This document shows, in pieces, positions 23,254 to 32,391 of a stretch of DNA of 64,000 nt. The stretch's first letter is position 1. Each line of letters starts with the position of its first letter. The DNA lies in contig CM066990.1 in NCBI GenBank assembly GCA_033977485.1, forward strand, positions 14,574,001 through 14,638,000, read 5' to 3'. Under the pieces are notes generated by a model. The model saw nothing but the letters and a program-made list of their open reading frames with translations. It had not been told where the DNA came from and did no database searches. The translations under genes were made by a program, and so were the position numbers. This DNA comes from Hydrangea macrophylla. Taxonomy: Eukaryota; Streptophyta; Magnoliopsida; Cornales; Hydrangeaceae.

Positions 23254-26154
23254 CTAGATCAGAGTTTGAATCCGTAAAAGGTACTCAGCGGTAGGCACGA
23301 TCAAAGCCAGGATTCTCCGGAAGGGAGCTGAAACTCTGTCATGCCAAGCCTCAATGAAAGCCTTCACAATAGAAGGACGCAAAGTGGACCCCCTCGTGAA
23401 ATCAGCGGTAACAGTCTCAGTAATGTCCTGCAAAAGTCCGAACTGACGAACCACCCGACCAGGAATGTAGAAAGTGGTAGCATGCAAGCCAAGCAACCAG
23501 ATGCCAGGCCGTCCAGGAAGTCGTATGGCGACAAAGCAGTAAACCCATTGCGGGCAGGCCCAACAAATATCACCAGAAGAAAGGTCTCGGAACCAGCCAA
23601 GCCAAGCATTGGCAGAGTGGAATACGAAGTGAACCTCCATACGGTCACAGGGAAGTGGCCCACGAAGATGTGAAGGGTGTATGAAGAGATCAAGGTGTTC
23701 CATGAGCCAAACTTGTAAGACAAAAGGTGCTCCTGCGGATAACATAGCCTCAGCAGTATGGGCGTGGCGAGTGACGCGTCTGGGAGGCTCATCCTCTGAT
23801 TCTGTGCCGCTCTCGCCGCGTCCACCTCCTCTTCTGCCCCTGCCTTTGCCGCTACTGGTGCTCTCACCACCGCTGCCACCATGTCCAGCACTGCTGCCTC
23901 TAGGGGCATCACTGAGAGGGATGCTGAACTGCTGAAGCCGCTGCTGGAGCTCTCCCACCAACTGGGATAGAGCCCCCACCTGTTCCTCCTGGATGGTGGG
24001 AGCAAATCAAATTACCAGATTGTAATAAAAATAGTTTGGAAAGCAAGATAAACAAATAAAAAGGAGCATTTCGTTCTTACCAGAGCTCTCGTATGAGCCT
24101 CAGCAGCTGCTCGCGCCCCCTCAGCCTGAGCCAAAGGAAGAAGGGTTAGAATGTCTGAATAAAACTACAGTTTTAAATAAAACAAGATTTAAAGATTACC
24201 CTCCACTCTTGGCCGTAAATCCACTCTCTCACGCTGTGAGCATAGAGCAAGCCCTCCTCCGCATAGTCTCGTGGGACATAATCGTACTGGAGAGGAATGG
24301 CGGGAGCACCCGGCTGATATTTGGGGACCGTGGTAGTAGTCTGCTCTCTGTAGAAGATTATCCTAAGACTCCAATCCCAGGGCGGTAGAGCAGGAGCCCG
24401 AGCAGCAGCAGGGACGGGTATCAAGGAAGAATGAACCCAATAAGAAGATAAAACACGCATGTTCAAAGGAATTAAAGGAAAATGCTGAAAGAAACTCACC
24501 CGGGTCACCTCCATCAGGGGAAAGTTCCCCATCAGCTTCACAGCACGGAAAGCTGCGTATCCCGCTAGAGGCTCCACGAAACCCTGAAGAGACCAACCGG
24601 CTAGGGCAACCGTGAGCGCAGAGCCCTGGAGGGTATCCGTAGCTCTCATGGACTCCGGCGGAGGATGTGGCACGAAGAAAGACTCAACCACCAAGGATTG
24701 TCTAGTCACCCTCTCTCCTAGGTACCACGCCCGAACCTCGGGTCCATCCAGCAAAATCCCCTGTGGGTCGTACCCAGCCGACTCCTGCATCCCCTGAGAG
24801 GTCTCTGGAAGTACGTCAAGCCAGGGCTGCCATCGGACATGCTGCTCTCGTAGGTTCGTCAGGAAGTTCCTGAATGAGATAAAATCATGAGCTCCGATCT
24901 TTCGCCCGACCCGATGCTTCGCCCACTTCAGCCCTAGGGGCATGATGAGGGCGTCTGCTGGTCGTGTCTCAGGCGACATCATGTGCAAGTACTCGTGGGA
25001 CCAAATGTGCAAGAAAGAGAGAGGAGCATAAGTTTTGGAAGAGCATGAATAAAGAAATTTGAAATAAGAATGCAAAGTTTAATTCAGGATCTGCCTCAGG
25101 TTGTTAGAGCTCTTCGTCAAGAGTTTGACGAAGTTTCCAAACCCCGCCGCATCAACAAGGCCCCTCACCGGCTCGCTCAACTCCGTATACCACTCATACC
25201 CATGGGCGAGACTACCGTGCCCCTTCAGCACCTTGGGCTACAGCTGCAAGAAAGAATCACAAGATTTGATGTTAGTAAATGGATAAAGAAAAAACAAGAA
25301 AAATAAATAGGTGACAATAAGGAAATGGAAGAAAAGCAACATAAGAATGAATAATAAGAGAGAGAAAGGGAGAATCTGGAAATGTTCGTAGGAAAATTCA
25401 CAAGCATGGTACTCGTTTGCGTTCATACTAAGTTCAGCAGCCGTACACACAACAATAAAAAAGTGAATGGTGGAAGCATTTACAGTACTGAAGAGATTTC
25501 TAGAAAAGGAAAAGAAGAGATGGTTCACTTCCGTGGAGTTTCAAAAGAAATTCAGTTTCAAAAGAAATTTGGGTTCAAAAGATGTCTAAGCTAGAAGTAA
25601 AATAATTAAAGGCAGCAATGGCGCCTGAAAAACAAATAGTTGTTATTCATTAGGAGCATGTGCAAGATCTTGATTAACATACGTCACACCCAGAAATCCT
25701 TTGAGGAAGAAAAAGATAGTGAAATTAAATATGCACAGATACAGGTAAAACACCCGGGAATTCGTAAGCACAGTGGTTATATTTATGAGGGAATGTGAAA
25801 ACTTCAAATAAAGCGGTTTGTGTTCACGAACTTTGAAAAATGAATAATAATAATAATAGCAAAATAAGGTCAAGGGATGATCAAATTAAATAGGTGGGTA
25901 AGCACATATACGATTGGAACACCCGGAAGTTCAACAAGCATGAGGAGGCATGAGAAATTATATTGATTGTGCATAGCATTCATGAAGTTCAAAAAAGAAA
26001 AGAATTGAAAGAGAGAAAAGAGGAAGGCGTTTACCTCGCGCTTGAACGCGCGGCCAGATAAATGCTCATCTGGATCTAGGAGCAAGAGCGTAGGGTTAGG
26101 ATGAGGAGTGGCCCGATACCTGGCCCTCTTCCAACTGCCAGAACTGCTCGCCAT
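23254..26154 (-). pseudogene. Element B antisense additional gene (plant mobile domain-like), multi-exon
   Basis: A spliced gene opposite to pol. Read on the minus strand: exon 1 at 26154 to about 26037 (MASSSGSWKRARYRATP..., ending AG before GTAAAC). An exon at about 25260-25085 opens after TTGCAG and reads GYEWYTELSEPVRGLVDAAGFGNFV. The 25030-24497 exon has IWSHEYLHMMSPETRPAD, ISFRNFLTNLREQHVRWQPW, and ends before GTGAGT. Then come an exon to 24197, a short exon at about 24123-24081 before GTAAGA, and a last exon (about 23983-23254) with FYIPGRVVRQFGLLQDITE and FIEAWHDRV. The pattern (PVRGLV..AGFG near the start, RWQPW, RVVRQFG late) fits the plant mobile domain family, found in host proteins and transposons. 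Part of the domain between exons near 25030-25085 seems lost and one acceptor near 24420 is missing. Role unknown. Confidence 0.72.
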
Positions 26155-26371
26155 AATCTGTCAAAGAAAGGGAGAAATCCGCACATTAAATTCATGAAAA
26201 ATTCGGAAAAATAATGAAATGAAAGAGATTAACTGAGTTCTGATCATGAGAAACTAACCTAACAGCCCTGGTAGATCGATTCAAGCAAGAAGAGGAAAGG
26301 GGGAAAAATTTTCTCTAGAGGAATCCACGAGAGAAGAGATGAGAGAATGAAATGAAAACGAAAATGAACTC

Positions 26372-26525
26372 TCGGTATAAGCCACTGTCGCTCAAACGCG
26401 GCACTTGGTTTCCGTGCACGGCAATCAATGAACTGCCGTGTGGCACTCTCTGAGTGCCATAACGGCACTTCGTGAGTGCCGCACGACAGTCATGGACTAC
26501 GGCAGAAACCCGCGTGTGCCACGAT
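26372..26525 (-). promoter_or_regulatory. Putative antisense promoter: GGCA/TGCC hairpins plus TATA-like box
   Basis: On the minus strand, three to four inverted repeats (for example TGCGGCACTCACGAAGTGCC and TGGCACTCAGAGAGTGCCA, about 26400-26490) are followed by CTTATACC (26372-26379) about 220 bp before the antisense start codon. The hairpins resemble those in U3 of B's LTR (1863-2115), which also precede a TATA box. Confidence 0.5.
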
Positions 26526-26611
26526 TGAGGCGGTTCAGAAAACCTACACTTTCTCCCCAAAATTCAAATTAGGCCCCAAAAATTGAACTTAAGCCCCCCA
26601 AAATTTGTCCC

Positions 26612-28237
26612 CGACTTTAATTTGCAATACCACCCCGGTATGGCAAATGTAGTCGCAGATGCTCTAAGCAGAAAACCCCAAAGGTTAATCGCCTCACTTT
26701 TAATCAGGGAATGGAAAGCCTTAGAAGCTTTAACGGAATTTGACTTTTAGTCTACAAGACTAGGTATTGGACGACCTTTTGGATGTCTTATGGTGCAGCC
26801 AACCCTCATTAACCGAATACTTGAAGCTCAAAAGAAGGACGAAGGATTAAGGAAATGGTTTGAGAAGGCGAAAGCAAAGGATCCGACTGAATGGAATATT
26901 GGAACAGACAGGGCATTCAGATGTAAGGATAGGTTATGTGTACCCAACACGGATAATTTGAGGGAAGACATTCTGAATGAAGCCCACAAGTCAAGAATGA
27001 CTATACACCCCGGCGGAACCAAGATGTACAAAGACTTGAAAAGGAACTTTTGGTGGGAAGGCATGAAGAGAGAAGTCGCAGAATATGTAGCAAAATGCCC
27101 TACTTTCCAGCAAGTCAAGGCGGAACATCAACGACCTCCAGGATTACTACAACCTCTACCAGTCCCAGAATGGAAATGGGAGCATATCACCATGGATTTT
27201 GTCATGGGATTGTCAAGATCCCAGCAGAACCATGATGCCATTTGGGTAGTTGTTGATTGACTGACCAAATCAGCCCATTTATTGCATATAATATGACCTA
27301 TCCTGTCGAAAAGATGAGTCGACTTTATATGCAACAGGTTGTGCGGTTACATGGGGTACCGGTGTTAATAGTATCAGATCGAGATTCGAGATTCTCCGCT
27401 GGATTTTGGGAAAGTCTTCAGAAAGCGATGGGAACATCTCTGAAGTTAAGTTCTGCATTTCATCCACAAACTAACGGACAAACAGAAAGGATGAATCAAG
27501 TAATGGAGGACATGCTTCGAGCCTGTGTAGTCGATTTCGAAAGTTCGTGGGAAACTCACTTACCGTTGGTTGAGTTTGCTTATAACAACAGTTTTCATTC
27601 GAGCATAGGGATGGCACCATTTGAAGCACTATACGGAAGGCCGTGCTGATCACCTTTGTGTTGGGCTGAAATTGGGGATGGCAAACTATTGGGACCAGAC
27701 TTAGTCCAGGAGACCAATAAAGGAATCAATACAGTAAAGGAAAGAATGAAGGCAGCACAAAGTAGATACAAGAGCTACGCGGATAAACGACGTCGAGACC
27801 TAGAATTTGAAGTGGGAGATCATATTTACCTGAAAGTTTCCCCGGTTCGAGGCGTGGTAAGGTTTGGACAGAAGAAGGGAAAGCTATCGCCAAGCTACAT
27901 TGGACCATTTGAAATTCTGGATCGCGTAGGAAAAGTCGTCTATAGATTGGCGTTACCACCCAAGATGTCGGGAGTTCATAACGTATTCCATGTAAGCATG
28001 CTAAGGAAATGTCTTCATAACCCGGCACACGAGATCGACTTCAAAGATAATGAAGTAAATGACAATGCTACATTCATTGAAGGACCTGTAAAGATTCTGG
28101 ATCATGGAATTAAGAAGTTGAGAAACAAAGAGATTCCGCTGGTAAAGATTCAGTGGAAACACCATGACGAAGGAGAAGCCTCTTGGGAGCTGGAATCGGA
28201 AATGAGAGAGAAATTTCCTTTTCCTTTTAGTACCTAG
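26612..28237 (+). pseudogene. E2 RNase H tail, integrase and chromodomain-like segment
   Basis: Begins with the last residues of RNase H ([19 protein letters not shown]), a TAG at about 26748, then integrase: HPGGTKMYKDLKRNFWWEGM and CPTFQQ (the HHCC motif has TFQQ in place of TCQQ, losing a zinc ligand), MDFVMGLSRS, VSDRDSRFSAGF, NGQTERMNQVMEDM. In-frame stops are TGA at 27258 and 27647, both where arginine CGA is expected. The tail has SPSYIGPFEIL and a chromodomain-like stretch (VKILDHGIKKLRNKE, VKIQWKHHDEGEASWE), ending TAG at 28235. It has no RT, so it is inactive. Confidence 0.92.
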
Positions 28238-28270
28238 ATAGTTCTGATTTCGAGGACGAAATCCTGTAAT

Positions 28271-28283
28271 AGGTGGTAGAAGG
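28271..28283 (+). promoter_or_regulatory. E2 polypurine tract
   Basis: AGGTGGTAGAAGG immediately before the LTR's TGTAATACC. It is the plus-strand primer of reverse transcription. Confidence 0.75.
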
Positions 28284-28705
28284 TGTAATACCTGTAATTT
28301 CTCTACGTGCAATAATACGAGTTCTATAAATTTCTATATCTTGTCTATTTTTATATTATTATTTTATTTGTGTGATTGTATCAGTGTAATGTAATTACTA
28401 ATTAGACTATAATCACTACACCGACTCGAGCGTAATTAGAATTAACTTAGTCCCGTAACCGGACCCGGACATTAGAAACAACACCCGTTTGCACGTAAAT
28501 TAAGACTGACACGCATAACAAGAATATTTGCACGCAAACCGAGGTAGTGGCACAAAGTCATAGGTGGGGCCCACATGATCGGCCACTTGTTGCACATGCA
28601 GCCCCCCTTAGACACTTGTCACTACCTCATTGACACTTGTCCATATGTTGGACATGTGTCCTAGCATGCAAGCATGCATGGTGACACATAAACCCTTCCT
28701 TTCTT

Positions 28706-28713
28706 TATATAAG
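28706..28713 (+). promoter_or_regulatory. TATA box of E2 LTR
   Basis: TATATAAG, 422 bp into the LTR, with a purine-rich GAGAGAG leader about 60-90 bp downstream. Confidence 0.6.
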
Positions 28714-29021
28714 GATGCCTACATCCATGCATTTCACCCTCTTAGTCACTTAAAAATCTGCATATAGAGTTAGAGAGAGCTAGGAGATGAACTCCATGGA
28801 GAGATAAGAGATACATGGAGATGGAGAAGAAGAACTAGGAAGAAGTCTTCACCATTGAGGTTGTGTTCAAGCTTCCTAAGCTCAAATCCAAAGCCCAAGC
28901 TCAATTTCAAGTTTAAGTGAGTATTCTAACTCACTTTAGAACCTATATAGTATGTATTAATGTTTAGCAAGAGTTTGATGTTGTATTTTGAGGTTCTATG
29001 CAACATGCAAATCAAATCTTC

Positions 29022-29530
29022 AAATCTGGGAAGCTGAAACTTCCAGCAGATTGTAGTTTAGTAAAATGAACATTTCGAGCAGTTCAAAAATGGGAATCAG
29101 GCTAGGTTTTTTTGTGGATATAACTAACTCATTTATCTACAAATAACTCTTCTATAGCTCAGTCTAAAAATCACTTCTTCATAGGTGAAATGTACATACA
29201 ACGAAGTACTTTAAATCTGAGAAACAGAAATCTCCAGCAGAATGTAGTTTAGTAAAATGAGTGTTGTAAGGAGCTCCAAAATCTGAATTAAGCTAGGTGT
29301 TTTTGTGGAGAAAGCTAACTCATTTATCTACAAATAAATCCTCTATAGCCTAGTCTAAAAATGACTCCTTAATAGGTGAAATGCACATGCAACGCAGTAC
29401 TATAAATCTGGGACAGAGCAGTCCGAAAATATAGAAATGTCTAAGTAAAATAAATATTTTGAGCAGCTAAAAAATGTAATTGAAGCTAGATTTTTTTGTA
29501 CATGAAGCTAATCCAATTATCTACAATGTT
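29022..29530 (+). repeat. 191-bp tandem repeat, about 2.6 copies
   Basis: Units start AAATCTGGG or AAATCTGAG at 29022, 29213 and 29404. Shared blocks include CCAGCAGA.TGTAGTTTAG and AACTCATTTATCTACAAATA. Confidence 0.88.
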
Positions 29531-30135
29531 CGAGTTTTGAGTTTGATCTACAAATCAATTTATCATGCCCAAATAAATCATATCAATTTAGTCGACATAG
29601 TAAAATTACTTTCTGGCAGATTGTATAAGTACTTGTATGATGTGTTTATTGATGATGCTTGCTTTCTGGTACCTGTGTGTTTATGGATATCTTGTGCTAT
29701 GATAGTGCTATCGAGTAGATAGGTATGTTAAGGGTTTCATCTATATATTATTGATATTAAATCCACGAGCTACACGCTAGGTTTTCGTTGTTATGAATAT
29801 AGTGTGATGACCATAGAGAGTTCATACCCAAGCTATAAGTATGTTGTACGGCACGATTATTGCATTGATAGTGATTGGATAAGTTTCCATTGTAAGTATA
29901 TTACGACATAAAATAGAATGAAGGATGTATAAACGTAACTTCGAAAGTATATTCGGAAGTCCTTTAATGTACTAAATTCCAAAATGAGTGACGAATGCGC
30001 GGTCGGGAAAACGTAAGGGTCAGTTATGCTATGTTAGAAGCAGATTATCCTAAGGATAATTGTCGGATAGGTAATCTGGGTAGCGGAGGTCAGGATAGTG
30101 AGAAAAGGGTATGGTTGACGAATGTGAAAGTTGTG

Positions 30136-30660
30136 TATCATTTTAGTTCTTCGTGATGGTGAAGTGGTGTTTCTTAGAGTGAAGACTCCTTTCAGTTCTT
30201 AGTGATGGAATGGATGTTCTTGCACTCCGTAAACGTTTCGGTTCTTCGTGATGATGAAATGGTATTTCTTAGAGTGAAGAATCCTTTCGGTTCTTAGTGA
30301 TGGAATGGATGTTCTTGCACTCCGTAAACGTTTCGGTTCTTCGTGATGATGAAACGGTATTTCTTACAGTGAAGACTCCTTTCGGTTCTTAGTGATGGAA
30401 TGGATGTTCTTGCACTCCGTAAACGTTTCGGTTCTTCGTGATGATGAAACGGTATTTCTTAGAGTGAAGACTCCTTTCGGTTCTTAGTGATGGAATGGAT
30501 GTTCTTGCACTCCGTAAACGTTTCGGTTCTTCGTGATGATGAAACGGTATTTCTTAGAGTGAAGACTCCTTTCGATTCTTAGTGATGGAATGGATGTTCT
30601 TGCACTCCGTAAACGCTTCGGTTCTTCGTGATGGAGAAGTGGTGGTTCTTCGTGACAAAG
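30136..30660 (+). repeat. 95-bp tandem repeat, about 5.5 copies
   Basis: The join CCGTAAACG(T/C)TTCGG recurs with AAACG starting at 30231, 30326, 30421, 30516 and 30611, exactly 95 bp apart. Inner copies are nearly identical. Each unit is itself two related halves, one starting TTTCGGTTCTTCGTGATG and the other TTTCGGTTCTTAGTGATG. Confidence 0.95.
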
Positions 30661-31539
30661 TGAAGGTTACAAGTGTTTTGGTTAATGAAAGATGATTTAG
30701 TCAGTGCGAGATGGTTTTGGTCACTAAAAGATGGTTTGATCAGTGTAAGATGGGTTGGTTAATGAAAGAGGGATTGGTTACAATTGGCAAGTACAAAGTG
30801 ATTTAGCTGTGCAATAGTGACAGCCTTTTTGGTGTTGTTGATTGGAGTTAGGACTCCGAAATAGACTTCGGTAATGGACTGTGATAATGTTCCGAGATAT
30901 AGAAGCGAGTTGTATCGATTATTTATTTTCTCTTCGAATGCCTGTATGGGCACGTAAGTGGTTATAGTCCGACGGTGAGAACGTGAGAGAACTTTAATAG
31001 ACGTAATAAAAGTAGTAAATATATTTCTTATTGTGTGTGACTATATAAGTTCCATTTGATTTAGTTTTCTCACTCAGCTTTCATAAGCTGACGACGTTCA
31101 TGTCGCTGGACATTCCCATGTCCAGCTTATGCAGGTGATGAGTACACGGGTGATGCTAAGCAAGAGGAGATCATGGAGGAAGAGTACACCGAAGATGGCT
31201 ATGGATATGCTAGTTAGAGAGAAGACTAGTGGATGTCTTTGTAAATGTTTTTGGTTGTAACCTCTAGCAGAGGACTTCATCTATCTTTTGTAATAGTTCT
31301 GTAAGGCCCTACAGCCATAAGACTCTGATGTATCTACCATGATGTAATAGTTAACTAGTATTGTGGCCTCTTATTATTATATATCCTTGTTAGCTGTTGT
31401 TGGTTTTATCCCTTTAGTTATGTTGTTTATTATTAGCATTTGGTGAGGACAATTCGGTAATGCAACCAGTCACGTGCCTCAGGATCCAAGATGGAAAATT
31501 CAAAAATTTTCCCTATTTTGGCTACACCGGGGCGTGACA

Positions 31540-31960
31540 GTAACGGATTTACATTCTCAATTTTTCACAACAGATTTGCGTTAACCCTCATTTCTGAGAA
31601 TATAACGTATTCTCGATCCTCATAACAGACTTACGATGATCCTTTGTGGCGAGTGTAACAGATATACATTCTCAATTTTTTGCAACAGATTTGCGTTAAC
31701 CCTTGTTCTGAGAATATAACGTATTTATATTCTCGATCCTCGTAACAGACTTACGTTGATCCTTTGGTTGAGAGTGTAACGGATTTACATTCTTGGTTCT
31801 CGTAGCAGATTTACGTTAACCCTCGTTCTGAGAATATAACGTATTTATATTCTCGATCCTCGTAACAGACTTACGTTGATCCTTCCTAGAGGGTGTAACG
31901 GATTTATATTCTCGGTTTTTCACAACAGATTTGCGTTAACCCTCAATTTTCAAATTAAGA
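31540..31960 (+). repeat. Element B 3' UTR tandem repeat (about 119 bp, 3.5 copies)
   Basis: Units start TAACGGATTTACATTC or close variants at 31541, 31656, 31777 and 31896. Inside each are about four degenerate 30-base sub-units of the form TAAC(G/A)..TTA....TTCTC. Tandem arrays in this position are common in Tat/Ogre elements and can seed satellite DNA. Confidence 0.88.
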
Positions 31961-32391
31961 GTGTATTCCCTTGACCCGTGCATTGAACCATTTCATCAGT
32001 CAACGTTCGGTAATCTTCTCTGGCTAACGCATCATTAAAAAAGTGCATCACATATAAAGAAAGCATGATATAGAGAAAGTAAGATGGCTTAATGCCCTTG
32101 CATGAGCATGTGCATCACGATAGGATAGATGCATCCATCCATATGACTACTTGCGCATGTATGTGTTTGACTCGTGCCCGAACTACGTTTTAGTCTGATT
32201 CCTGATGGGATACGTAGGCAGCTCATCTCGGAGCACAACCAATTGAAATTTTGCTGCGCGCTTGTTTCCTTTTGCAAGGCATTTTGTTTTTCCTAAATCT
32301 AACAGTTTGGTCAAAGGCTTGTTTTCACACAGGCTTTGACGTTTGCTTGTGGTTCGCGTTGCCCCACAAGCTCCGTCAAAGAGGGGCAAAT
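31961..32391 (+). other. Element B 3' UTR end with polypurine tract
   Basis: Non-coding. It holds copy 2 of the GATACGTAGG motif (32180-32222). A purine stretch AAAGAGGGGCAAA at about 32378-32390 directly precedes the 3' LTR and is the likely polypurine tract. Confidence 0.75.
32180..32222 (+). repeat. Conserved GATACGTAGG motif, copy 2
   Basis: Same order of blocks as 22600-22641 (GAACTACG, CTGATTCC, GGGATACGTAGG). This copy is about 170 bp before the 3' LTR. Confidence 0.75.

Larger units (their letters stand above)
26612..31539 (+). mobile_element. Element E2: 5'-truncated Tekay-type chromovirus with 3' LTR
   Basis: Plus-strand fragment starting inside the end of RNase H (DFNLQYHPG at about 26612) and running through integrase and chromodomain (to 28237), polypurine tract and a complete LTR (28284-31539). 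The protein is close to E1's. The LTR ends GGGGCGTGACA as in E1. The 5' LTR, gag, protease and RT are missing, so no target duplication can be read. The right end abuts B's tandem-repeat 3' UTR at 31540. Confidence 0.9.
28284..31539 (+). repeat. E2 3' LTR (3,256 bp)
   Basis: Begins TGTAATACCTG and ends GGGGCGTGACA. A TATA box TATATAAG lies at 28706-28713. Two internal arrays lengthen it: a 191-bp repeat (29022 to about 29530) and a 95-bp repeat (about 30136-30660). No ORF of note. Confidence 0.9.

Noticed and set aside
23341..23935. Plus-strand ORFs opposite the last exon of B's antisense gene
   Set aside because: The minus-strand frame carries the family motifs and splice sites. The plus frames are shadows.
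30136..30660. Regular direct repeats as a possible CRISPR array
   Set aside because: Head-to-tail 95-bp units without unique spacers, inside a plant LTR.
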